Below are positions 43,744 to 51,907 of a stretch of DNA of 64,000 nucleotides, one piece after another. Position 1 is the first letter of the stretch. The number at the start of each line of letters is the position of its first letter. The notes under the pieces were generated by a model. That model saw only the letters and a list, made by a program, of their open reading frames with translations. It had not been told where the DNA came from and made no database searches. The position numbers and the translations under genes are program-made. This DNA comes from an uncultured Roseobacter sp. (lineage in GTDB: Bacteria; Pseudomonadota; Alphaproteobacteria; Rhodobacterales; Rhodobacteraceae), in NCBI GenBank assembly GCA_947501635.1, contig CANMWT010000008.1, forward strand, positions 62,001 through 126,000, read 5' to 3'.

Positions 43744-45392
43744 CCTTCGAAAACCGGCAGCCACCAGTCATCCCCGCGACTGGCAAGCTCATCCGCCAGC
43801 GGCGCACCCTGACACAGGGTAATCCGTGTCCAGCGGTCAGACTTCGGGTCAAACTTCGACGCACCGAAAAAGGCCAGCTTGCAGCGCAACATGTCTATCG
43901 GCAGACAGGTCTCTCCAATCAGGTTGTCGCGGATATCCGCATACGCGTAGCGCTCGGCGACGGCCACACGCCACGCGGCCAGCGCATGGTCGGGCTGCTC
44001 GGCCAGAAAGGCCGTCAGCGGCTGGCTTTGCGCGGGCAGTGCGGCATGCAGCGCCTTGATCCGACGCCCAATATCCAGCGGGCTTTCCAGCTCGGCCCCC
44101 GCCTCGGCATAGCGGTCGCCCAACCGCGGCTCTTGCTTGGCCGCACTGACATACCAGAACTGGCGCGACCCCGCGGCACAGGCATAATCAGGCACAAGAG
44201 CCCATGCGCAGCTTTCCTCGATCGCGGTCTTTAGCACTTGTGTATCCGCATAAGGGGTGACCAGCGCACCGAAGGGATCACACATGCATTCGGCCAGCCC
44301 ATCCACCAGATCGCCAAAGGGTTCCAGCAGCAACGACACTAAAAGCTCTTGTACATCAAGGCTTTGCCCCTCGGACCAGACGAGCAGCCGGTCAAGCGCC
44401 TGCGGCTCCTGCAGCGCTTCGGGCGTTATGCGGGCGCATGTTGCGCGCCAATCTGTGCGCAGCGCCGCAATCCGCGCCTGATGCGCCGCGTCCGGCACCT
44501 CCCATTCGTCAAGATGGCGCGCGGCACGGGCTGCAAGATCACACAGCCGCTGGGCCTGCGCAGGCAGCAGTGGCGGCTGCGCGCGCACCCGCGCCAGCGC
44601 CGTCTCGCGCGCGGTCATCCAGTTATTGAGCAGTACAGGGTGCGTGACCAGAAAGGGCGCCATGCCAAGACCGGTTGAATTCCCGATGCCCAGGTGGCGC
44701 TTGATCCCACGCTCCAGCGGTGCGCCGCCCAGAAATTCCACCAGATCATGCGTGAACAGCCGGATCAGCCAGACCGTCAGCATCTCGGCCATGAAAGGCC
44801 CGCCAAGCCCCGGCCGTGTCTCGATCACGCTGCGGTCGGCGATGCCGAACTTGCCGTTGCCGTAAACGGCAGTCGTGCGCATCAGATAGCCTGTCCGACG
44901 CACCAAATCTGCATCGGGCTGGCGGCCTGCGCGCAACCGTTCGACCACATGCGCAAAAAGCCGGACCGACTTGTTGGCGCGGCTGAGCACCAGATCGCGT
45001 TCGGTAAAGCGCGCGGCCTCCTGTTTGGGGGCTGCAGCACAGATGCGCGCAATCTCGGCCGCGTCGGGTATCCCGTCATAGAGCACATAGGCCGTGTCCC
45101 AGGCCGTGGCGATCACACGGTCCGTGCGTTGGGCATCGGGCAAATCGCTCGACACGGCGACCAGCGCATAGTCGTGCCCGCCAAAACGCAAGGCGTAGAC
45201 CGCATGGCCGAAACCCTGGGCGCTGATCTGCCACTGCCGGCGCACCACCTTGACGTCCTCTGCCGCCAAAGCCCGCATCAGCGTGCGCAAGAACGACAAC
45301 CGGGTGGGAAACATGGCCCCCATTCGCGCCAGCCGCATCACCGTGTCCGGCGTGCGCAGTGCCCCCTGCGGTATGTCAAAGCCGTCTTTCAT
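43740..45392 (-). CDS. Large conserved protein of unknown function (550 residues)
   Basis: A soluble 550-residue protein; no signal peptide, membrane helix, P-loop or Rossmann motif is visible. Distinctive blocks are RLSFLRTLMRALAAEDVKVVRRQWQI, GHAVYALRFGGHDYALVAVSSDL, RTTAVYGNGKFGIADRS, MLTVWLIRLFTHDLVEFLGG, IGNSTGLGMAPFLVTHPVLLNNWM, a cluster CMCDPFGALVTPY, and the end SKFDPKSDRWTRITLCQG. I do not recognise the family. It is coupled to the M19-like gene upstream by an ATGA overlap (45389-45392) and to the DUF3726-like gene downstream by GTGA, so the three products are made in step and may form one complex or pathway. Confidence 0.75.
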   Translation of the reverse strand: MKDGFDIPQGALRTPDTVMRLARMGAMFPTRLSFLRTLMRALAAEDVKVVRRQWQISAQGFGHAVYALRFGGHDYALVAVSSDLPDAQRTDRVIATAWDTAYVLYDGIPDAAEIARICAAAPKQEAARFTERDLVLSRANKSVRLFAHVVERLRAGRQPDADLVRRTGYLMRTTAVYGNGKFGIADRSVIETRPGLGGPFMAEMLTVWLIRLFTHDLVEFLGGAPLERGIKRHLGIGNSTGLGMAPFLVTHPVLLNNWMTARETALARVRAQPPLLPAQAQRLCDLAARAARHLDEWEVPDAAHQARIAALRTDWRATCARITPEALQEPQALDRLLVWSEGQSLDVQELLVSLLLEPFGDLVDGLAECMCDPFGALVTPYADTQVLKTAIEESCAWALVPDYACAAGSRQFWYVSAAKQEPRLGDRYAEAGAELESPLDIGRRIKALHAALPAQSQPLTAFLAEQPDHALAAWRVAVAERYAYADIRDNLIGETCLPIDMLRCKLAFFGASKFDPKSDRWTRITLCQGAPLADELASRGDDWWLPVFEG

Positions 45393-46369
45393 TGCGCGTC
45401 AAAACTCTCTTCGTAGAACCGCAGCCAGTTGCCGCCCATGATCCCGTCAACCTCGTCCTGCGTCAATGACGTGGCCGCAAGTCCCGCGCGGATGTTTGCG
45501 AAATCGCGGTTGTCGTGGAACCAGCCCGGCATCGGCGGAAAGCCCGCGTTGTCGGCCGACCCCTCGCCGTAGTCGATTACCTTGGACCAGCGCCCGACAC
45601 GCATCCATTCTACCACACTGTCGGGCTGGTCCTGACACAGGTCCGTGCCGATGCCCAGATGCCGCGCGCCGTAGCGACGGGCCGCTTCCTCGATCATCTG
45701 GCAAAAACTTTCCAGCGTGCAGCCCGAGCCTTGATGAAGGTGATGGGGGTAGACCGAAAACCCCAGCATGCCGCCCGCGCCGGTCAGCGCCGTCAGCACA
45801 GCGTCGGATTTGTTGCGCAGGGCCGCGTGCCACCACGCGGGGTTTGCATGTGTGATCGCAATGGGCCGCGTCGAATGGGCGATCGCCTCAAGCGTTGAAC
45901 GCTCTGCCGAGTGGGACATGTCCACCACCATGCCCACGCGGTTCATCTCGGTCACGACCTGCTTGCCCATCCGCGTCAGGCCGGTGTCTTCGGCCTCGTA
46001 GCAGCCTGTCGCCAGCAGCGACTGGTTGTTGTAGGTCAGCTGCATAAAGCGGATGCCAAGCTGGTGACAAATCTCGACCAGCCCAATATCGTCTTCGATC
46101 GGGCTTGGGTTCTGAAACCCGAAAAAGATCGCCGTGCGCTGCGTGTCCCGCGCGCGCTGGACATCGGCCGCAGAGGTGCCTTTGAAGATCAGGTCCGGAT
46201 GGGCTTCGAACCAGCGGTTCCACTGCTCAAGGTTCAGCACCATCTCGCGAAAGGTTTCGTGATAGGCGATGGTCACATGCACCGCATCCACAGCGCCTGC
46301 ACGCATCTGTTCAAACACCCGTGGCGAGAATTTGGCGTATTGCAGATTGTCGATCAGCGGTTGTTCCAT
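45389..46369 (-). CDS. M19 (membrane dipeptidase)-like protein with altered metal site
   Basis: A 326-residue TIM-barrel protein of the peptidase M19 family. The His of the beta-metal site are present (MSHSAERS, His153; ITHANPAW, His174), as are GTDLCQDQ (Asp243) and the end GIMGGNWLRFYE. The alpha-metal ligands are not: where renal dipeptidase has D-x-H-x-D near the start this protein reads LIDNLQYAKF, and the bridging Glu appears as Gln86 (FFGFQNPS). Similar 'IDxLQY' proteins are, as far as I recall, found in the dimethylglycine catabolic locus of Pseudomonas. No signal peptide is seen, so the product is cytosolic. First gene of the operon with the 550-residue and DUF3726-like genes. Confidence 0.8.
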   Translation of the reverse strand: MEQPLIDNLQYAKFSPRVFEQMRAGAVDAVHVTIAYHETFREMVLNLEQWNRWFEAHPDLIFKGTSAADVQRARDTQRTAIFFGFQNPSPIEDDIGLVEICHQLGIRFMQLTYNNQSLLATGCYEAEDTGLTRMGKQVVTEMNRVGMVVDMSHSAERSTLEAIAHSTRPIAITHANPAWWHAALRNKSDAVLTALTGAGGMLGFSVYPHHLHQGSGCTLESFCQMIEEAARRYGARHLGIGTDLCQDQPDSVVEWMRVGRWSKVIDYGEGSADNAGFPPMPGWFHDNRDFANIRAGLAATSLTQDEVDGIMGGNWLRFYEESFDAQ

Positions 46370-46555
46370 GTCCGTATCTTTCCGTGTTGCCTGTCACCAC
46401 TCAACGCCAAAAGCGTCAAAACCGGTCAGGCTGCGCCAAAAACTCACAAAACCCTGACAAACCGCCAAGATTTAGGATCAACTTTTTCAGGTCTCTACTT
46501 GAGCACTTCCGCCCTGATTCTTTACCATTCTCAACAATTACACCCCAAAGCGGTG

Positions 46556-47794
46556 CTAAATCTTCTGCTGGGTGTGTTTGCGCAACTCTGCGCGCGCGAC
46601 CTGCCGTCGGTGCACTGCGTCTGGACCGTCGGCAAAGCGCAGCGCACGCTGCCACGTCCACGCCATGGCCAGTGGCGTGTCCTGACTGATCCCCTGTCCA
46701 CCGTGCATCTGCATCGCCTCGTCCAGCACTTTCAGCGCCATTCGCGGGGCCACAACCTTGATCTGGCTGATCCATGGGGCAGCCGCACGCGCATCGCCCT
46801 GATCCATCATCCACGCGGCCTTGAGGCACAGCAGACGCGCCATCTCGATCTCCATCCGGCACTCGGCGATAATGTCGAAATTGGCCCCCAGCAAGGCCAG
46901 CGGCTTGCCAAAGGCTTCCTTCTCCAACGACCGTTTGCACATCAGCTCAAGGGCTGCTTCCGCCTGCCCGACAGACCGCATGCAATGGTGAATGCGTCCG
47001 GGCCCCAGCCTGCCCTGCGCGATCTCGAAACCGCGCCCTTCGCCCAGCAGCATGTTGCGGGCCGGCACGCGCACATTGTCGAAACGGATATGCATATGCC
47101 CGTGCGGCGCATCGTCATGTCCGAAAACCTGCATCGGTCGCAGCACTTCAATCCCCGGCGTGGCAGCATCCACCACGACCATCGAGTGACGCTGATGTTT
47201 GGGGGCATCCTCCGAACCGGTGCGCACCATCACGATATAGACTTTGCAGCGCGGATCACCGGCACCGCTGGCCCAGTATTTCTCGCCGTTGAGCACATAG
47301 TCATCCCCGTCACGCACACAGGACATAGCGATATTGGTTGCATCGGAAGAGGCCACTTCGGGCTCGGTCATCAGATAGGCGGAGCGGATGTCGCCTTCCA
47401 GAAGAGGTGCCAGCCACTGCTGTTTCATCTCGGCGGTACCGTAGCGCTCGAACACCTCCATATTGCCGGTATCGGGGGCCGAACAGTTGAACACTTCCGC
47501 CCCAAGCGGGGTGCGGCCCATCTCTTCGGCAAAATAGGCGTATTCGACAGTTGTCAGCCCAAAGCCCTTTTCACTGTCCGTCAGCCAGAAGTTCCACAGG
47601 CCCGCCGCCTTGGCGCGCGCCTTCAGCCCCTCCAGTATCTCGGCCTGCCGTGCGGTGTAGCCCCAGCGGTCTTCCTTGCCGATCTCTTCTTGGTAAGCCT
47701 GCTCAAGCGGCATCACCTCATCGCGGATCATCTGTGCCACACGCGCCAGCAATGCGCGGGTCTCGGGGCGCATCCCAAAGTTCATATCCATCAA
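46556..47794 (-). CDS. Acyl-CoA dehydrogenase, ACAD10/11-like
   Basis: A 412-residue flavoenzyme of the acyl-CoA dehydrogenase family. It closely follows the dehydrogenase half of ACAD10/11 as I remember it: [18 protein letters not shown], then [54 protein letters not shown], and the C-terminal [42 protein letters not shown] forms part of the FAD site. It is divergent from an APH-type kinase gene across 98 bases. In ACAD11 and in the Lva levulinate system such pairs turn 4-hydroxyacyl-CoA into 4-phosphoacyl-CoA and on to an enoyl/3-hydroxyacyl-CoA. A second ATG one codon in is possible. Confidence 0.88.
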   Translation of the reverse strand: MMDMNFGMRPETRALLARVAQMIRDEVMPLEQAYQEEIGKEDRWGYTARQAEILEGLKARAKAAGLWNFWLTDSEKGFGLTTVEYAYFAEEMGRTPLGAEVFNCSAPDTGNMEVFERYGTAEMKQQWLAPLLEGDIRSAYLMTEPEVASSDATNIAMSCVRDGDDYVLNGEKYWASGAGDPRCKVYIVMVRTGSEDAPKHQRHSMVVVDAATPGIEVLRPMQVFGHDDAPHGHMHIRFDNVRVPARNMLLGEGRGFEIAQGRLGPGRIHHCMRSVGQAEAALELMCKRSLEKEAFGKPLALLGANFDIIAECRMEIEMARLLCLKAAWMMDQGDARAAAPWISQIKVVAPRMALKVLDEAMQMHGGQGISQDTPLAMAWTWQRALRFADGPDAVHRRQVARAELRKHTQQKI

Positions 47795-47892
47795 TTATTC
47801 CTTCCCCAGCGCGAATGCGGGCTTTTCGCCGCGCTTCAGAATTGCTTAGATCACAAGCGGTTGTCCATAAGGCAATTGGGGGGAATTCTGCA

Positions 47893-48912
47893 ATGCACAG
47901 CTTTGACCACGCAACGCTGGAAAACTATCTGGCCCGACATGTGGTAGGCTTTAACCGTCTTGACGGGATTGAAAAGTTTTCCGACGGGCAGTCCAACCCC
48001 ACCTACAGGCTGACGAGCGGCACGCGCAACTATGTGCTGCGCGCCAAACCACCGGGCAAACTGCTCAAGTCGGCCCATGCGGTCGACCGCGAGTTTCGCG
48101 TCATGCAGGCGCTCGCGCCCACGCAGGTGCCGGTGCCACGCGTCTACCACCTCAGCGGCGCTCAAAGCCCTATGGGCCCGCAGTTCATGGTGATGGAGAT
48201 GGTCGCGGGCCGTATTTTCTGGGACCCGGCACTGCCCGAATTGCCCAGCGCGGACCGTGCCGCCTACTATGACGCGATGAACCGGACGCTGGCGGCACTT
48301 CACAGTGTCGACCCAGACGCCGTGGGGCTGAGCGACTTCGGAAAACCCGGCAACTACTTTGAGCGGCAGGTCACGCGCTGGTCGGGCCAATATGCGCAGG
48401 CGGCAACAGACCCGCTGCCTGATGCGGACTGGCTGGCGGGTTGGCTGGGCGACAACATGGTCGCCGATGACGGCACCAGCAGCATCGTGCACGGTGATTT
48501 CCGCATCGACAACATGATCTTCGCCCCCGACCGCCCCGAGGTCGTGGCCCTTCTGGACTGGGAATTGTCCACGCTGGGTCACCCACTGGCCGATCTGGCG
48601 TATCAATGCATGCATTGGCGCCTGCCCCACGAGGGGCATTTTCGCGGCCTTGGCGGGCTTGACCGCGCAGATATCGGGCTGCCTGACGAAGACAGCTACG
48701 TGGCGCAATACTGCGCCCGTCGCGGCATCGACATGCCCCGAAACTGGCGCTTTTACGTAGTCTTTTCCTACTTCAGGCTGCTGGCGATCCTGCAAGGCGT
48801 CTACCGGCGCGGGCTGGAGGGCAACGCCTCGAACCCCAAGGACACCGGCAGGTTGCGCGAGGTAATCGCCCTGATGGCCCGCGACGCACGTGCGCTGGCG
48901 CAAGGGATATGA
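47893..48912 (+). CDS. APH-family phosphotransferase (ACAD10/11 or LvaA-like kinase)
   Basis: A 339-residue protein-kinase-like fold of the aminoglycoside phosphotransferase family. The N-lobe shows [12 protein letters not shown] and the ATP-binding lysine in VLRAKPPG (Lys52); the catalytic loop is HGDFRIDN (200-207) and the metal Asp is in [18 protein letters not shown] (Asp222). This subgroup is not linked to drug resistance; it matches the kinase half of ACAD10/11 and bacterial FadE36-type proteins. It probably phosphorylates the 4-hydroxyl of a hydroxyacyl-CoA for the dehydrogenase encoded divergently. The gene begins at 47893 after AATTGGGGGG, a good site. Confidence 0.85.
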   Translation: MHSFDHATLENYLARHVVGFNRLDGIEKFSDGQSNPTYRLTSGTRNYVLRAKPPGKLLKSAHAVDREFRVMQALAPTQVPVPRVYHLSGAQSPMGPQFMVMEMVAGRIFWDPALPELPSADRAAYYDAMNRTLAALHSVDPDAVGLSDFGKPGNYFERQVTRWSGQYAQAATDPLPDADWLAGWLGDNMVADDGTSSIVHGDFRIDNMIFAPDRPEVVALLDWELSTLGHPLADLAYQCMHWRLPHEGHFRGLGGLDRADIGLPDEDSYVAQYCARRGIDMPRNWRFYVVFSYFRLLAILQGVYRRGLEGNASNPKDTGRLREVIALMARDARALAQGI

Positions 48913-48994
48913 TCGTGCCGTTCACAAAGCTTGACGCAAGGTGCGTTTCGCGTGTTCCTGAGCAGATACAAACGGCACACAGGCAAGGCAGAAT

Positions 48995-50188
48995 ATGACC
49001 GCACAACACCCAACATATGACGTGGTCATCGTCGGCGGCGGCATCTACGGCGCCAGCATCGCGTGGTGGCTGACGCAGATGCCGGGCTTTAAGGGCCGCA
49101 TTCTGGTGATCGAACGCGACCCGACCTACGAGACGGCCGCCACCAGCCTGACAAACAGCTGCATCCGGCAACAGTTCTCCAATGAAACCAACATCCGCAT
49201 CTCGCGGTTCGGGGCCGAATTCATCCGCAATTTCCGCGACTTCATGGGCGGTGACCCGGAGGTGCCCGCGCTCGCGCTGCAAAGCTACGGCTATCTCTAC
49301 CTTGCCGATACCGCCGCCTTCGCGCAGACCCTGCGCGCCTCGCAAAAAACGCAAGAAAAGCTTGGCGCGGCCACCAAATTCATGACCCGTACGGACATCG
49401 CCCACGCCTACCCGTTCTTTTACCTCGATGACATTCTCGGCGCCAATCACAACCTGATCGACGAGGGTTACTTCGACGGTGGCACGATGTTCGATTGGTT
49501 CAGACGCATGGGAAAACGCAACGGTGTCGAATACATCGCCGCCGAAGCCACCGGCCTGCAGCGCGCAGGCACCCGCATCGACAGCGTCACACTGGCCGAC
49601 GGCACCAGAATCGGGGCCGGCGTGGTGGTCAACGCCGCCGGCACCCGTGCGGCGCAACTGGCGCGCCACGCGGGCATTCATATCCCTGTCGAGCCGCGCC
49701 GCCGTTACACCTATATCTTCGACGCGGCCCACCCGCTTGACCGCGATCTGCCGCTGACCATCGACCCCTCGGGCGTACACTTCAGAACCGACGGGCGCTA
49801 CTACCTCGCCGGCGGCCCGCCCGACGAAGATCCGCCCGTTGCGGTGGATGACTTTGCCGCCGATCACGCACTATGGGAAGAAAAATTCTGGCCCGTCATC
49901 GCCACCCGAATCCCACAGTTTGAACGCATCAAGCTGGTCAACATGTGGGTCGGCCACTACGACTATAACACCTTGGATCAAAACGCACTTCTGGGCCCGC
50001 ACCCCGACGCCACCAACCTTGTCTTCGCCAATGGATTTTCCGGTCACGGCCTGCAGCAGGCCCCCGCTTTGGGGCGCGGTCTGGCAGAATGGATCACCTA
50101 TGGCACGTACCGCAGCCTTGACCTCACCCCGTTTTCAGTTGAACGCGTCATCAGCGGCGAGAGATTTTTGGAAAAAGCCGTCATCTGA
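48995..50188 (+). CDS. FAD-dependent oxidoreductase (DAO / sarcosine oxidase-like)
   Basis: A 397-residue flavoprotein of the D-amino-acid oxidase family. The FAD-binding dinucleotide fold starts DVVIVGGGIYGASIAWWLT, followed by the acidic strand end VIERDPTYETAAT and NSCIRQQFSNETN; the second domain contains GVVVNAAGTRAAQLA, and the end FANGFSGHGLQQAPALGRGLAEWI carries the G-H-G found in glycine/sarcosine oxidase and FOXRED1-type enzymes. It should oxidise a secondary or primary amine. It leads the set with the SDR gene 16 bases downstream. Confidence 0.85.
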   Translation: MTAQHPTYDVVIVGGGIYGASIAWWLTQMPGFKGRILVIERDPTYETAATSLTNSCIRQQFSNETNIRISRFGAEFIRNFRDFMGGDPEVPALALQSYGYLYLADTAAFAQTLRASQKTQEKLGAATKFMTRTDIAHAYPFFYLDDILGANHNLIDEGYFDGGTMFDWFRRMGKRNGVEYIAAEATGLQRAGTRIDSVTLADGTRIGAGVVVNAAGTRAAQLARHAGIHIPVEPRRRYTYIFDAAHPLDRDLPLTIDPSGVHFRTDGRYYLAGGPPDEDPPVAVDDFAADHALWEEKFWPVIATRIPQFERIKLVNMWVGHYDYNTLDQNALLGPHPDATNLVFANGFSGHGLQQAPALGRGLAEWITYGTYRSLDLTPFSVERVISGERFLEKAVI

Positions 50189-50203
50189 CGAAGGGAGCAT
50201 CAC

Positions 50204-51040
50204 ATGAAGAAACTGGTTTTGACAGGCGCCGCAGGCCGTTTGGGATCGTATCTGCGCGAACCGCTGACAGCGCTGTGCGAAGAGCTTGTGAGCACCGACA
50301 TCGCCGAGGATATCGGCAAGCTCTATCCCGGTGAGCGCTACGTTCAGGCAGACCTTGCCCAGATGGACCAGATCGCACCGGTGCTGGAGGGCGCCGATAT
50401 GGTAATCCACTTCGGGGCGATCGTGGATGAAAAACCTTTTGAGGAACTGCTCGGCCCCAACTTTATCGGCTCCTACAACATCTGGGAAGCAGGCTACAAG
50501 GCAGGCGTGCGGCGCATCGTCTATGCCTCATCCATCCATGCCGTGGGCATGCACCTCAAATCCGATTTCATCGGCATCGACGCCGAACACCGGCCCGACA
50601 CCTTCTATGGGCTCGCCAAATGCTTCACCGAAGATCTGGGCCGTATGTACTGGGACAAGCGCGGTATGGAATCGGTGCATCTGCGCATCCTCTCCTGCGC
50701 TCAGGTCAACAATACCCGCGCTTTGGGCTCGTGGCTTTCCTACACCGACCTGATCCAGCTGGTGACACGCGCCATCGACACGCCCTCGGTCGGGTTCGCC
50801 ATCGTCTACGGCGTGTCCAATAACGACCGCGCACCTGTCGACAATGCCAAAGCCTCCTTTCTGGGCTACCGCCCCGTCGACAACGCCGAAATCTTCGCAG
50901 CCCAGCTTTTGGCAGAGGAAGGCCCCGTCGACACCACGGACCCCGGCCAGATGTGCCACGGCGGCCCCTTCGCCAAGGTCGATCTGGGCCAAAGCGGACT
51001 GGCGCAGATGAATGTTGTGAATGACAAGAAAGAGACCTGA
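50204..51040 (+). CDS. NAD-dependent epimerase/dehydratase, uronate dehydrogenase-like
   Basis: A 278-residue extended SDR. The NAD motif TGAAGRLGSYLREPL is at residues 7-21, the catalytic Ser/Tyr/Lys appear in YASSIHAVG (Ser110) and YGLAKCF (Tyr135, Lys139). The layout (VNxxG at residues 85-95 as GPNFIGSYNIWEAG, YWDKRGMESVHLRI, TRAIDTPSVGFAIVYGVSNND, SFLGYRPVDNAE) closely resembles bacterial uronate dehydrogenase, which makes aldaric acid lactones from galacturonate or glucuronate. No uronate transport or aldarate genes are nearby, so the physiological substrate may differ. Confidence 0.82.
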   Translation: MKKLVLTGAAGRLGSYLREPLTALCEELVSTDIAEDIGKLYPGERYVQADLAQMDQIAPVLEGADMVIHFGAIVDEKPFEELLGPNFIGSYNIWEAGYKAGVRRIVYASSIHAVGMHLKSDFIGIDAEHRPDTFYGLAKCFTEDLGRMYWDKRGMESVHLRILSCAQVNNTRALGSWLSYTDLIQLVTRAIDTPSVGFAIVYGVSNNDRAPVDNAKASFLGYRPVDNAEIFAAQLLAEEGPVDTTDPGQMCHGGPFAKVDLGQSGLAQMNVVNDKKET

Positions 51041-51105
51041 GGCACTGTCTCGATGCAAAACCCGGCGCCCCATGCTGCAGCCCGCGGACCATCCCGGATA
51101 GTCCG

Positions 51106-51888
51106 ATGCCCGTAGAGCTGATCCGCAAGAACAGTCCTTTGATCGTGACACTGCCCTACACCGGCGTGAACATGCCGCGCGCGCTGGTGCAGCGGCTGGC
51201 CGATCAAAAGCAGTTCTTCGCGGCCCCCGACCGGTTTTTGCTCCGCCTTCTCAGCGGTGACACCCATGCCGCGAGCCTGCTGCAGGCGAATTTTCACCGC
51301 TTTCTGTCGGATGTGGATCACGCACAGTTGCGCTCGGACGAAAAACCCAACAGTGGCATGCTCAGTTCAGTGCCGCTGCTTGACCGTGATGGCGGACCGG
51401 TCTGGAACCTGCCGCCCGGCCCCAGAGAGGCGCGAAGCTGGCGCGCGATGTACTACGCGCCCTATCATGCCGCACTTGCAGCCGAGATCGCGCGCACCCG
51501 CGCGGAGTTCGGCCATGCCATCGTGCTGAACCTGCGCGCGCGCCACACCCCGTTCGACTGCGCACCCGACGGCCCGGACTACTTTGTCGGCTTTGGCAAC
51601 CGAAACGGCACCTCCTGCAATATCGATCTCTCGGTAAAGATCATCAATATACTGAAATCACACAAGGATTTCTCGCCAAAATTCAACAGGGACGTCTACG
51701 CCGGCGGTACGGTCAAACGGTACGGCAAACCGCAAGCCTGCACCCACGCCGTCGAGATGGAACTGAGCGAAGCCTGCTATCTGACCACGACCGACGACGT
51801 TGTGCTCTTCGACGCGCATAAGGCGGCGCCGTTGCGCCACCTGCTTGATGATGTGATCTGCTACCTGTCACAGTGGCGCCCCACGTGA
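51106..51888 (+). CDS. N-formylglutamate amidohydrolase family protein
   Basis: A 260-residue zinc-dependent amidohydrolase of the HutG/N-formylglutamate family. Typical blocks are LIVTLPYTGVNMPRALVQRL, FLSDVDHAQLRSD, YHAALAAEIARTRAEFGHAIVLNLRARHTPF, YAGGTVKRYGKPQACTHAVEMELSEACYL. His and Glu residues in these blocks would bind metal. HutG ends histidine degradation, but no other hut genes are nearby, so it may act on another N-formyl or N-acyl amino acid made by this set. It begins 65 bases after the SDR gene. Confidence 0.8.
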   Translation: MPVELIRKNSPLIVTLPYTGVNMPRALVQRLADQKQFFAAPDRFLLRLLSGDTHAASLLQANFHRFLSDVDHAQLRSDEKPNSGMLSSVPLLDRDGGPVWNLPPGPREARSWRAMYYAPYHAALAAEIARTRAEFGHAIVLNLRARHTPFDCAPDGPDYFVGFGNRNGTSCNIDLSVKIINILKSHKDFSPKFNRDVYAGGTVKRYGKPQACTHAVEMELSEACYLTTTDDVVLFDAHKAAPLRHLLDDVICYLSQWRPT

Positions 51889-51907
51889 CGCCGGCTCAGG
51901 CTCAGGC

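Noticed and set aside
45911-47947. 678-codon plus-strand frame across the M19-like and acyl-CoA dehydrogenase genes
   Set aside because: It overlaps the opposite strand of two well supported genes and has no recognisable domain.
47893-48912. Aminoglycoside resistance by the APH-family gene
   Set aside because: The protein fits the ACAD10/11-kinase subgroup and lies next to an acyl-CoA dehydrogenase; APH-fold membership alone does not indicate drug resistance.
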